Below, in pieces: positions 8,535-18,636 of a DNA stretch of 21,294 nucleotides (the first letter of the stretch is position 1; every line of letters starts with the position of its first letter). Where the stretch lies: the NCBI GenBank assembly GCA_964200075.2, contig CAXNAA020000441.1:1-21294 (forward strand), written 5' to 3'. The position numbers were made by a program, and so were the translations under genes. This DNA is from Sphacelaria rigidula. Lineage: Eukaryota; Phaeophyceae; Sphacelariales. The notes under the pieces were generated by a model. That model saw only the letters and a program-made list of their open reading frames with translations, was not told the origin of the DNA and did not search any database.

Positions 8535-9062
8535 ATGACTGCTTCAGAAAGTGCCCCCCTTTCACCCGTCTTCGCCCAAGGGACTGTCAATAACAACACT
8601 CGTACTGGTCGAACCCGAGCTTCACAGCGGAAGTGTTGGACCTTTCAGGGCCCGCAGATGGACAACTGCGTCTGGGAGTCATTCTTCATGTGACCATGAT
8701 GCCGCTCAAACGATGTGCACGACAGAGCGCTCAAAGGGTCGACTACTGAGTGTACCGAACTGCTTTGTCCTGCACGAATCTAGTGTCGGCTACACGATGT
8801 GCGAAAGCGATGAAAAAATATAAAAATACGAGTCTGGCACCGCATTTCAGAACAGTTTCAACGTGGAAGAAAGTCCCGCATATACCGTCCCAAAGCCTGG
8901 CGCTTCCCCAGTGGGCGCAGTCGGGGAAAGTGAGGTAAGTAATGCGGGCGAACCCCATGGCTGGCTGCACCTCCTGTTGATAGCAGTACCTATCTCACCA
9001 TACAGACCTTCGCTGTGAATGGGATGTGCACTTTGCCCCGGCAACACACAACTTCAACCTAA
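8535..9062 (+). CDS. Candidate small multi-exon gene, unrecognised
   Basis: Three segments look exonic. First, ATG at 8535 opens MTASESAPLSPVFAQGTVNN and runs 52 codons to 8690. Second, 8851-8934 is a 28-codon block (NSFNVEESPAYTVPKPGASP...) with an acceptor CGCATTTCAG before it and a consensus donor GAG|GTAAGT after it; both boundaries are in phase 0. Third, after a 71-base intron (8935-9005, GTAAGT...CCATACAG) the frame continues TFAVNGMCTLPRQ to TAA at 9060-9062. The join between the first and second segments is not resolved, because I see no strong donor before the stop at 8691. No family is recognised. The splice sites and matching phases of the last two exons are the main support. Confidence 0.35.
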
Positions 9063-9128
9063 CTCACGCACATATGATCGTATGCTCATGGATTAGAGGG
9101 AACCAACACCAACGACATTACAGCGTTC

Positions 9129-9398
9129 TTACCAAGCTGTCTTCTTCCTACGCTGGCGTCTAGAGCGGTGGCTCCTGGGACCCTTTCCAGCGGGGCCATA
9201 AGACGCTTTGATGACGCTCTTCCATGCTTCCGATGTGTCGAACGTATCCGCGGACTCGCGCGAGGTGCATATGAGGCACACCACTTCAGGCGGAATCAGG
9301 TAGGGTACAAACAGAAGGTGCGCGAAGGGGACATCGCCCCACCCCCTTGTAGGTGCCTCCGAAATAGTCAAGCGTGATTTTGAATTATGCTGAATCAT
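9129..9398 (-). CDS. Candidate exon or small gene, unrecognised, basic C-terminus
   Basis: The minus-strand frame runs from ATG at 9398 to TAA at 9129. The central part reads IPPEVVCLICTSRESADTFD, then SEAWKSVIKASYGP, followed by a strongly basic end (SHRSRRQRRKKTAW). The LIPPEV...I...WK pattern faintly recalls an F-box, but I would not assign it. The terminal TGG TAA overlaps a possible splice donor G|GTAAGA, so the true end is uncertain. It is convergent with the candidate gene ending at 9062. Confidence 0.3.
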   Translation of the reverse strand: MIQHNSKSRLTISEAPTRGWGDVPFAHLLFVPYLIPPEVVCLICTSRESADTFDTSEAWKSVIKASYGPAGKGPRSHRSRRQRRKKTAW

Positions 9399-10222
9399 CT
9401 AGCTGCGATACTGGTAGTTGCGCGGGTTGGACAGGATGTAGCTACATGTAAGATGCCGAATGCTTCTTCTGTTTTTAGTTTTTACTTTCGTACGATAATT
9501 GGTTCATTGAGTCCCGTTGGTCTATGGTAGTACCATCACCAATCAGCAGACGCATCTCTTGGTTTTCCCCCCGTCCCTGTGCCTCCGTGTTCCCCATGAT
9601 GATCGATTCGAGATCAACTTTGCAGTGTAGACTACTACGGCAGTATTCACAACACAGGATGCATGCATATCAACGTTCAAAGTACGAAGGCAACAAGACG
9701 AGCTTGTGCATTGGTCCTGTCCCTACAACGCAAGAGAGAGGCGGTTGATCTAACGGCCAATCGGCCATATGCTCGTGATTCGTACATGCATGATGACTGT
9801 CGTCCTGCGTCTTGCAGACAGTATATCTGCTACTGTACTGTTGCTGCTACGACTTCGAAGGACACACATCGCACACAGGCAGCTTGAAGAAGATCAACGC
9901 CTTTATCGATAAGGGGGAAAGCCCGTTGGTGTCCCATGCTGGTGAACGTGCGATTTTTTGACGTCCGCGGAAACGAGTTTTGAACTTTTCTAGTCGTCGC
10001 TATCTTCTATCTTCGACATCTATTGCGGCGCAATTGCGTTGCGGGAAAGGGCGGGAAACGCCTGCAGAACGCGGTCCAATTATCGAGCCGCGACCAACAG
10101 GAAATATACTGTACCGCGATGAGCACAAAGTACAGTCGCCACATGCTATCACTGTCCCAACCGGGTTGAGGTACATAACTTGCAGCTGGTATATTGAGTC
10201 TCCTGCCTAGCATAGAGGTATC
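9399..10222. other. Mostly unassigned; one exon-like block near 9888-9962
   Basis: After an acceptor-like CACACAGGCAG, the frame LKKINAFIDKGESPLVSHAG runs to a stop at about 9960, with a possible donor CTG|GTGAAC. It is protein-like but too short to assign. The rest shows nothing I can support. Confidence 0.25.
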
Positions 10223-10624
10223 ATGGCGTCAGTTGCAACTGCTCGCCAGGAGGCCGTGCGGCTCATGTACCTGCCGAATCGTAAGGCCACCATCCAACGA
10301 GACACCAACCACCGACAGAAGGTAGGCTGTTATTATCACCGCGAGATGAATGTCCACTCCACCGATTCCAGCAGTGTAGCAGTGGTAGTGACGCAGTTGT
10401 TGAGCAGTATTTAACATCTCGATCGCTATGCTTGTAGTTGTGGAGCAACTTATACTTCCGCAAAATGAAGACGGGAGATGGCTCTACACTCTGCTTCCAG
10501 TATATTATACTGGCGGTAGGACCGCCGCTGTGGCTTTTTCACGTTCGAGGGTTACCTTGTACTTTGCCTTCCTTTCTGGCGCGTTGGCGACCTTCCAAAA
10601 ATATGGGTTTTATACTTGGGGCGT
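10223..10624 (+). CDS. Candidate two-exon gene, unrecognised
   Basis: ATG at 10223 in good context (ATCATGGCG) opens MASVATARQEAVRLMYLPNR and runs 33 codons to CAGAAG|GTAGGC at 10321/10322. A 116-base intron (10322-10437) ends GCTATGCTTGTAG. The frame resumes in phase 0 with LWSNLYFRKMKTGDGSTLCF and a hydrophobic stretch (YIILAVGPPLWLF). The open frame continues to 10773, but the true exon end is unknown; a donor GCG|GTAGGA lies near 10514. The Ala-Arg-Gln start faintly recalls LYR-type mitochondrial proteins, but the LYR motif itself is absent. No function is claimed. Confidence 0.3.
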
Positions 10625-10773
10625 CTGAGCACGTATTTGACGTATACACGCACAGGACAAGACTAGCATACATGAGGACTACCTCCAGGAGAACGTCCTA
10701 CTTTCCCTGCCCGGTAAGTCTGGGTGGTTATGGGGTGCAAATTGCATCTCCCGAACGGAGGCGCTTACAATGA

Positions 10774-11269
10774 TAAGTGAATAGATGGAATGATGGAGAT
10801 GCGTATATAACAAGAGGAAACCAAAAAATGGAATGTATGGAAAACACAATTTCGGGTCAGAAATAATCAAATATTCGCCACTTCGAATCGCTTTAAGCCA
10901 AATTCGACCGGTTCTTTCCATTTTCATGCTGGACAGAAGTGATGATGCGAAATAAGTGATTTGAGACGAGATATACTCGTAGCTAGTCTCTGTACAAGAG
11001 CCAAGCTAAACCGATCAACCTTTGATTGTTTATTGTGCCATGTTGACAATCCTGTTTTTTATACTCCAGGAGAAGGGACGACATACGGGAATTTTCGGGC
11101 GGACTGAGTTTTTGGCAGCCGTTCGGTCGCATGGGTCAAGCACCAACTATTAGAATGTATTTGTTCTATAAAGAAAAACGCCCAAGCATTCAGCGAAAGA
11201 AACGAAAATCGAATCGTACGCAATTGAGGGCTCGTGCAAATATTACTACCAATAGTTATGGGATAGATA
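10774..11269. other. No gene recognised
   Basis: This is AT-rich sequence with short frames only. It ends at the 5' truncation point of the next LINE copy. Confidence 0.35.
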
Positions 11270-12036
11270 GAGGAAACATGTGCACTAGGGGGCTCTCCCA
11301 CGCAACGGAGCACGACGGATTTGATGTGTGGAGTGGAGGTCCAAGACCCGTACGATTGGATCACTGCGGCAAAGAATATGGGCAAATGTCACCTTGTAAT
11401 CGAGGAAGGGGTGAAATAGTTCAAGGAGGCGTGGCGACGCGAAAACAAACTCCAATCGGACCTTCGCCACAAACGAAAGGCTGCTGCATCGAGAGTCGCC
11501 AATCAAAGACCCGCCACTGCTGACACAACGACAACAGCTCGCGAGGAATCCACGATGGAAATGGCCGAGAGAGTCTCTCGCCTTGTACCCGACTAGGGAT
11601 GAGTGAGGGAAGATGAGCTGACGCGGAAACTACCTCACCCCTACCCTCGCTTATCGGTTGCTGACTTTGTCCTCGGTCGGTGGTTTTTCGATATCCCCTG
11701 GTTGTGCGTTTGTACATACCATTACTGTGTCTTCGGGTTTCATCGCTCCCTTGGCTCCCTTTCTCTATTTCTCCGTTTTTTTTTCTCTGTCTCTCGCCTC
11801 CGTGTTTGCAGTAGTGGTGTGGTGCCTTGCTTCCACAGGAATCATCGGTGAGAGCTCATACGTAAGTTGTAGGGTCCGATATAGCTGAGCCACGATTTGC
11901 CCCTACGATCTTTGATCTTTTTGTCTCGTGCACGGGTGCATGAGCTTTTAGCGCACAGCCTTTCTTCACCTGGAGCCATACTGCAGGGGCAGACCAGTTC
12001 TAGTTTTATTCCTTGGTTCAGTTTACTTCATCACCA
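11270..12036 (+). mobile_element. LINE family B, truncated copy B2
   Basis: This copy starts abruptly at about 11270, within the C-terminal part of the ORF (block GTGCACTAGGGGGCTCTCCC, matching ATGCACTAGGAGCTCTCCC in copy B3). It aligns through a conserved stop TAG (11593-11595) and the 3' UTR (GTTGTGCGTTTGTACATACC at about 11702-11721, pyrimidine-rich tract, then ACTGCAGGGGCAGACC). It breaks off at about 12036 before the terminal motif, where copy B3 begins. Frames are shifted in the ORF part (for example near 11340-11400), so it is non-coding. Confidence 0.7.
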
Positions 12037-12068
12037 CAAAACGCTACCTATTTACTTTGATAAAGGCT

Positions 12069-15000
12069 AACGCTTGCGGGACTGGAGTAAGAACAGGCGA
12101 GGATGACTGCAAACTAGTGGGGGCATACGGCCGTGACTCTCTAACCAACGACGACAACGGTACATATTCTCTATAATGTCGAGTGACAACATGATTGCAC
12201 TTATCAACCCGTTTTTTCCACCCCAAGGGAGGCACAACGCCTACGTTCAACGGTATTGCGAATCGTCCGGTGGACAAAAACGCATTGACTACATCCTCCG
12301 TGGCAAAATCCTCGCAGCCTTGTTCGTAATGTCACCGTCCACCTTCAACCACTCAACTCGCAAGACTCCGACCAGAAGGTTGTATGCGCCTTAGTACGGC
12401 TCCTCGGTTTCTTTGCACGTAACAGACCTCGGCGAACCCCTATCGGGGACCAACCGATCGACAGGCGGGCAATGACACCAATGGACGTGAAGAACTCACC
12501 TAGCTCATCGTCAGCGGGCTCAATCAGAGTAGAACTGGCGGTAAGTCAGTACATTCACTGCGAATTTTGCTGATATGGTGGTACACCGTCAGTTCCGACA
12601 GCCACGTATACCGGGGTGGTTCGAGGATGCACAAAACAGAGTCCGGACAGGTCCGGTGTTAGAGGGAAAGGGCGAGGTCGACGGTGCGACTAGGACCGAG
12701 AGATAGCCCCGCATGGCGCATATTGCACGTATCGCGCAGGAAACTCGAAAAGGCGGCCCAAACTGGGGTGGACAGGTACCTGGCCGTGTATGCGACATGA
12801 CTGGAGAAGTACATAAAAGTTGGGGACATGAGAGGATGATACAGGCACCTGAAAGGGGGTTGGAGTCTGGTAGGACGAAGCGTAGATAATGAGCAGCAGT
12901 ACATGAAGGACGAGGGCGAGAACCTATTGCGGGAAAAAGGTCCAATTTGTGAGAGATGGGGACGATACTTCTTCACGTTACTGAATGCCATGTCGGCAAT
13001 CATCGACCGAGTCGTCATCGAGGACATTACGCAACGACCGATAGCGTTGTCACATGGAGACCGGCCAAGCCCAACTGAAACTGGGGAAGCCCTGAGAGCT
13101 GTGGCTACCAGGAAAGTCACGGTGCCGGATAGTCTATTTGCTGATCTCCTCAAACTTGGATTGATCGGGGAGCCTTCAGAGATTCTGTACCACTTCCATA
13201 GCACCATTGCTGCGGTCTGAACATCTAGCGAGGTGCCGCAGGAGTGGAAATATGCCACTATCGAAGTTCTACACAACGAGAAGGATAGGGTCGAATGTGG
13301 TACCTATAGGGATATCTCAACCGTGGTACATAGTGGTAGAGTTCTCCTTGAGATCGTAGCCAATTGGCTCGGTAGTCTCTGCCAGGATGCAGGAATCTTT
13401 CTAGAAAAGCAGTGCGGATTTCGGCGCCAAGGATCGATCACCGACATGATATCGTGGCAGGCCAATCAAAGGAGTTGGGACGGGCGAGCAACATTTTTCA
13501 CTAAACATGCGCTTCATCGGCCTGCAGAAGGCCCATGACTCTGTAGACCACACGCTCCTGTGGGAAAGTGCATGCCCGGTTCGGAGTGCCACCGCAGAAC
13601 ATCATGGCCATCCGTATGTTTCACGACGGCATGCGAGCTCGGATACAGCTGGATGATGACGAAATATCAGCGTCGTTCCACGTCTACCACGGACTCAGGC
13701 AATGATGCCTTTCGTCCTTGCTATTGGTCAACAACTTCAGCGCTACCTTGGTCTACGTGATCCTACAGCAGTTCGCGACAGACCCAACGATCGTCCTAGA
13801 TCTGGTATATATAGGTGATGCGCCAAAAATTCACGAGAGTCATACTACCATCCGGGGGTGGGTGGGGGGGTTGACTTCACGAAAAAAGGGCTCATGAGTG
13901 TGCCAGACGACCCAATACACCCGCGGTTGGCTTGTATTTGGGTGAAAACGGCGTCAAGCGGTATGCGTGAGTGTGCTTTTTCAGACACAAGCGTGTTCGA
14001 ACAACCGTCACTGCTTTCAACGATGATTTGAAGTGGAATTTCGCGGAAGAAATAGCTCAACCCTCCCCCACCCTCCACCCCTATCGTGGGGTGACGCACG
14101 ATGGTGAACCCCTGGAAGAGTGCCATTGAAGAAGGTGCGGTGCGCGGTGTAGGGAAGGCTGCATCCGGATGACGCTGGCATAGTTTCGAGGTCCGCAGAA
14201 AGACTTACTAGAATGATGGTCATGGTAGTGGTGACCTGTCAGGAGTTTGGATTGACGGTATCGGGGAGTCAGACATAGTCCGTGTGCCTGTGGTCGGTAC
14301 CTAGCTCCATAGAGACAGCCCTGCACATCTGCGCGGCAGGTCGACGATATAAGCACATACCAATTTTGTCTACCTGGTGACGCTTCCAGATCGGATGCGA
14401 TGATTCCATCGAAATCAATCGCCACATCAGTGCTGCTTGGGCACGTCTCCGAACGTACAATTCTCAACTCTGCGATCGACCCAACACCCAGCTATCGTTG
14501 TAAATCTGGCCGTTTAAAGCGGAGGTGGTGAAAGCCAATTTGTGCGTATGTGCTACATAGGCGCTGCGTCCCGAGGACTACGAGAGTCTGCGCGCTGCCC
14601 ACCCGAAGCTATTGCTGCGAACGATCGGATTCCGTAGGAAGGAGTGAGCTGATCACAGGACGCTTTCTTCCAGATGTGTGCTCTAGATGATGGCCAACTG
14701 CGAACGTATCAAGACGACCATCCGTCAGCATCAACGCTGCTTTGCGGGGGGCCTTGTCCGGCAGGACGCATCATGTTCGAATGGTCAGTGCCCCCCCCCC
14801 CCAAAACACTTGGGGGATCATCTCCAGGAGAACCTGTATGCACTAGGAGCTCTCCCACGCAAAGGATTACGACGGGGAATAGCTCGTCTGCGATGTGGAG
14901 GTCAAATACGCAAATGCGTGGGTCACTGCGACGAAGAACATGGGCGAACGGAATCTCGAAGAAGAGAAAGGGCGGGAAGAGTTCGAGGAGCCGTGGCGAC

Positions 15001-15158
15001 GCGAACACAAACGCCAATTGGACCTTCGCCACAAACGAGAGGCTGCTGCGTTGAGAGCTGCCAATCGGAGATCCGTCACCGCTAACACAACAACAACAGC
15101 TCGTGAGATATCAAGGAGGGAAATGGTCGAGAGAGCGTCTCGCTTTGTTCCCGAGTAG
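12069..15158 (+). pseudogene. LINE ORF2 (endonuclease-reverse transcriptase), multiply broken
   Basis: Reading across frames, the endonuclease part shows NACGTG (12069), VGAYGRDSLTNDDNG, NPFFPPQ, RIDYIL (12281-12298) and, after a frameshift near 12355, SDQKVV (12367-12384). A linker has YIKVGDMRG and YRHLK with two in-frame TGAs. The reverse transcriptase part has RWGRYFFTLLN (from about 12954), VPQEWKYATIEVL, QCGFRR (13410), and motif A FIGLQKAHDSV, with Gly (13519-13521) where the catalytic Asp is expected. Next come MFHDGM, GLRQ followed by TGA (13703-13705) where GC is expected, and motif C as HPDD (14162-14173) in place of YADD. After it come QEFGLTVS, YESLRAAHPKLLLRTIGFRR, CERIKTTIRQ and PRKGLRR; the stop is TAG at 15156. 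Several frameshifts and stops show it cannot be translated intact. Confidence 0.8.
13854..14081. mobile_element. Possible 228-bp insertion with G-rich inverted ends inside the reverse transcriptase region
   Basis: GGGGGTGGGTGGGGGGGTTG at the left end (13854-13873) is mirrored by CAACCCTCCCCCACCCTCCA at 14058-14077, an imperfect inverted repeat of about 25 bp. The segment separates LVYIGDAPK (ends about 13828) from the block VRCAV...HPDDAGIVSRS (from about 14138), and no LINE-like translation is visible within it. No clear target-site duplication is seen. It could instead be diverged LINE sequence. Confidence 0.4.
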
Positions 15159-15680
15159 AGATGAGTGGCAGAGGCTGGGTTGACATGGAAACTGCTCCAC
15201 CCCCGTCTGCTCACATCGGATGTCGACTTCTTCCTTGGTCGGTGATATTTCGGTGTCCCGTGGTCGTGCGTTTGTACATACCTCTACTGTGTCCGTGGGT
15301 CTCACTCCTCCCTTGGCTTCCTTCTTCTCTTTTTTCCTCATCTTTTTCTCGACACTCTATGCCTGTCTCTATCTGTCTGTCTGTCTATGTTTCTACTCTT
15401 CCGATGTACGCAAGTCGCCGTTTGGTGCCGCTCCGGCAGGGCTCATGGGTAAAAGCTTGTATCCAAAAGTAGTGTGACCGAAATACAGTAGCCGAGCCGC
15501 AATCTGTTCCAACGGCGTTTTTGTTCTCCATTGGGTATGAGTGCATGCGCGTTTTTGCGCAAGACCTTGTCCACCTGAAGTCATGTTACAGAGGCCGGCC
15601 ATTTCTATATTTTTTGTTTTTTCCGCCTAGTTTTATTCCTCTGTCTGTTTTATCTCTATACTTTCTTCACTTCATTTTTT

Positions 15681-16050
15681 TTCAGCGAGCATTTCCGTTT
15701 TTGTTGATTTTGGTACGTCGATATCGTGGATAATGACCATGGCCGAGTCCCTCGGGGATAAATTGATGTGCGACAATCAATTATTTCAAGTTTTTTGTTC
15801 GGTTTCTTCTCCTTTTATTTTATTTTATTTTTTTCTGCTTGATTTTGCTTTGTTTCTGTTTTTTGTTGTTGTCTTCGTCTCCGTCTTCGTCTTCGTTTTT
15901 TTTTTATTGCTTTTGTTTCTCAGTTTTATCCTTTCGCCTTTTTTTTTTCTGCAAGCGTTTCCGTTTTGTTCACCTCGGGTACATCCATCTGTTGCGTCTT
16001 GTAACCATGGCTGGCTCTCTCGGAGATCAGTTAATGTGCGATAATCGATA
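15681..16050 (+). repeat. Duplicated LINE B 3' terminal motif
   Basis: Block 15681-15780 (TTCAGCGAGCATTTCCGTTT ... GTGCGACAATCAA) and block 15949-16050 (CTGCAAGCGTTTCCGTTTTG ... GTGCGATAATCGAT) are homologous over about 100 bases, including ACCATGGC and CTCGG. A T-rich spacer of about 170 bases separates them. The reverse copy at 6876-7205 also has two, so the doubling looks like a family trait. Confidence 0.7.
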
Positions 16051-16920
16051 AAAAAACAATCAATCAACCATCGAATGTACAGTGACTATATACACCACTA
16101 CCTCGTATACGTGAGCGATCGCAACGGACCACACAATGTACACTGTTACCATAAAGACGATAATACCCACATGATTACTGCTATGCACGAATGTGTCCCA
16201 CCACAAGCTGCCTGTAAAAACATGACTACACGGGAACGATAGGGCGATAGCTGGGGGTCAAATTACATTACTCTATAAGCCAGGCTTTCGATTTTTGTTC
16301 TCCCGTATTTTCGTTTTGACTTCATAGGGATAATAATGGTTCATGTGACTGTTTTACTTTTGGGGCAAAACCGCGCACGTATTGCTTTCACAACGACACT
16401 CGAGCTGCCACCAAATCCGAATGTCGTCCGCGGTCAGACCCGCTACAAGATGGTCAATACATCGATGTATAGATTGCATGTACGCTACGGTGGCAGTATC
16501 AGTGAGGAAATCCTGCCGAATCAGCAGCCTTGAGTCTCAAAACATTCGGCGGTCCCTGTACCTGACTTTGGCGGCAAGTCATCGATCGCCAAAATATTTG
16601 TTGGCCCTGCGCACTTTAAACGCCTGAGATGCGGGGCGCCGCCGCAGCACCATATCTTTACCCCCCTGGTATATAGCTTAGCACAATCAGTCGAGTGATG
16701 CCGCGATAGCCCTCACCCCGAACCAACCCCCAACCTGCCACGAAGAAAATGGCCATACAGCGTATAGTATGATAGCTGACTTCAGACGTCATGAAGCCCC
16801 TTATATGGGTAACACTCGGCGAAAACGATCTCACGCATGGGAGTTCTCCGCTGCCCGGTGTGCTCGGCGTTCGTCGATGTAGTTCGCATGTAGATTGTGT
16901 CTCCCCAAACCTGCCATTTT
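16051..16920. other. No gene recognised
   Basis: Short frames only (for example 65 codons from ATG at 16336, unrecognised). No repeat or RNA gene is supported. Confidence 0.35.
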
Positions 16921-16924
16921 TGTC

Positions 16925-17150
16925 GGGGGGGGGGGGGGGGTTACCCCGGCCTCCCCCGATGCACGTTTTGGTGCCCCCGCCCGGATCCNNNNNNNNNNGG
17001 CGGGCCCTCGCGGTGGCGGGGGGGGGGGGGGCTGTGGGGTGGTCGGCTCCTCGGTTGTCCCCCCCCCGCTCCCTGGTGGGGGGGGGGGGGGGGGGGGGGG
17101 GGGGACTATCGCGGCATCACTCGATGCATCGTTTGCTGCCTCCGCACGGA
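16925..17150. repeat. G-run cluster with assembly gap and duplicated 50-bp flank
   Basis: G runs lie at 16925-16940, 17018-17031 and 17078-17104, with Ns at 16989-16998. The 48 bases after the first G run (ACCCCGGCCTCCCCCGATGC...GCCCGGAT) match those after the third (CTATCGCGGCATCACTCGATGC...GCACGGAT), differing mainly by changes to C or G. This looks like the same locus assembled twice around a gap. Confidence 0.7.
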
Positions 17151-17450
17151 TACCTCGTCAAAGACAACACTCTTTACCGCTGAGATGTACAAGGTAAACT
17201 CACCGGTTCGCATTATTCCCGTGGCACATTGATCAAGTAGGAGGAAACCTTCTCTCAACGACCAAAATACGTTACTGATAACGTCAAACCCTCTCTCGGT
17301 CTCCCCCCACCCGTTCCCTTTTTTCCCCTCGACATGGTCCACACGCACCTCCGACTGCTGCGCTCGCTGCCGGCTAGGCACATCGCATAGCGCTACAAAC
17401 GGTCAGAGGGGAGACCGACACCTCAGGGCCGTCGCGTATACACTTAGCGC
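17151..17450. other. No gene recognised
   Basis: Pyrimidine-rich on the plus strand around 17285-17335. Nothing supported. Confidence 0.35.
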
Positions 17451-17673
17451 GCGGAACAGACGCCAAAAAAGCTCTACTGAAGGTACTTTTTCAACATAGG
17501 GAGGGTATCTAGGGAGTAGTTGTGGTTAGGTAACTCTCTGGGGGAACATAATCTTCCGCTGGGCGCAACAGACGACAAAAAGCTCTACTAAAGGTAGTTT
17601 TTCAACATTGGGAGGGTATCTAAGGAGTAGTTGTGGTGAGCTAACTCTCTAGAGGAAAATAAGCTTCCGCTCC
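17451..17673. repeat. Tandem duplication, two units of about 111 bp
   Basis: Unit 1 (17451-17562) and unit 2 (17563-17673) share ACAGACG, AAAAAGCTCTACT, TTTTTCAACAT, GGGAGGGTATCTA, GGAGTAGTTGTGGT, TAACTCTCT and CTTCCGCT in the same order at a constant offset of 111-112. There is no coding signal. By eye about 85-90% identical. Confidence 0.85.
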
Positions 17674-17773
17674 TGGCACAATTTAATGCCAGTAACAACG
17701 TCAATATATTTTGACAACAGACAGGATCGACCAGTTCCACCCGTAGCGCGGAATATTAACCGCAAAGGTTTCA

Positions 17774-18280
17774 ATGGTTATACGTAGCTCTAGCACAGGA
17801 GACGGGAGGATACTGAGAGGGTGGAGCGCACAGCGTCCCGTCGACATATACCCTACAGTACCAGGATCACCCCCCGAAGAAGCATATCTACGGCCCGGTA
17901 TCCACGTATTTCAGAAGGACAAGCACCCTGGCGAAAACACGCACACACACAAATGGAAAGAAGAATGTTTGAAACTTACGAACTGCTCTCAATTTAGGCG
18001 AAATCCAATCAGCAAACCGTGGTACAACTCCCCCCCCCCGTATCGCTGGATGACTCAATGTAGGCGTACTGTAGTCAAACCTCCTCCTGAGTACACGTAT
18101 CTACTCACAAAACGCGTCAAGATCTTGCGAGAGCAGGGTCGATCCTCCGTTGCTCTCAGGCTGTTGACGTTTGAGCGAAAGCGCCGGCACTCGTCGCTTT
18201 TCCTCTCATCAGAGTTCGCGGATTTTTCTTTTGATTCTGTCAAGTTCGGTAAGCAGATCGTCTATTCTGTTCTGGCTTAG
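17774..18280 (+). CDS. Unrecognised open frame, 168 codons
   Basis: ATG at 17774 (AATGGTT context) to TAG at 18278-18280. The product would be basic and proline-containing (for example PGSPPEEAYLRPGIHVFQKD, KWKEECLKLTNC, RVKILREQGRSS). I recognise no domain and see no signal peptide or membrane segment. A consensus-like donor TTCG|GTAAGC lies at 18248/18249, so part of the frame could be an exon. It lies 350 bp upstream of the CFAP97-like exons, but the splice phases do not fit a direct join in this frame. May be chance. Confidence 0.25.
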   Translation: MVIRSSSTGDGRILRGWSAQRPVDIYPTVPGSPPEEAYLRPGIHVFQKDKHPGENTHTHKWKEECLKLTNCSQFRRNPISKPWYNSPPPYRWMTQCRRTVVKPPPEYTYLLTKRVKILREQGRSSVALRLLTFERKRRHSSLFLSSEFADFSFDSVKFGKQIVYSVLA

Positions 18281-18636
18281 TCGATCACTATCATTTACGG
18301 ATGGTTTGTCGCGCTACATTGAAAGGAGAGAACCCAGATAAGAAAAAACCCGGATTCGTGTTCCCCTACGCCGCATTTTTCTCGTTCCGGTGCTACGGCG
18401 TGCGTTCCACTAGTTCTTCCCTGTGATTGATGTTTCGAGTGTTCTTTTGGAAAATAACATAAATGTACGAGTGCAACAGAGAGAGACGGGGGATTGTTCT
18501 GTGCGCTGCGGGATCTCTTTGGATTAACTCGGTATTCCTGAAGATACTGTGCCAAATGGTTGTGGTTAGACTCAAAGACTCTTGGTACAGACTGTCTGCG
18601 GACACTTCTTTCACCATCGTTATCGTGCTATCGCAG

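Larger units (their letters stand above)
12040..16050 (+). mobile_element. LINE family B, longest copy B3 (~4.0 kb)
   Basis: The order is endonuclease C-terminal half, linker, reverse transcriptase, C-terminal domain, stop, long 3' UTR. This is the organisation of an APE-type non-LTR retrotransposon ORF2. The 5' part, including any ORF1, is missing, and the edge abuts copy B2 head to tail. The 3' UTR (15159-16050) is T/pyrimidine-rich, with a (CTTCGT) tract near 15870-15895. It contains the terminal motif twice (15681-15780 and 15949-16050) and ends GTGCGATAATCGATAAAAAA. The LINE clade cannot be named by eye. Confidence 0.8.

Noticed and set aside
12659-13276. Minus-strand open frame of 205 codons
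   Set aside because: It lies opposite the LINE reverse transcriptase region, whose plus-strand motifs (RWGRYF, VPQEW) are unmistakable.
16791-17232. Glycine-rich frames
   Set aside because: They are created by G runs and the N gap; not coding.
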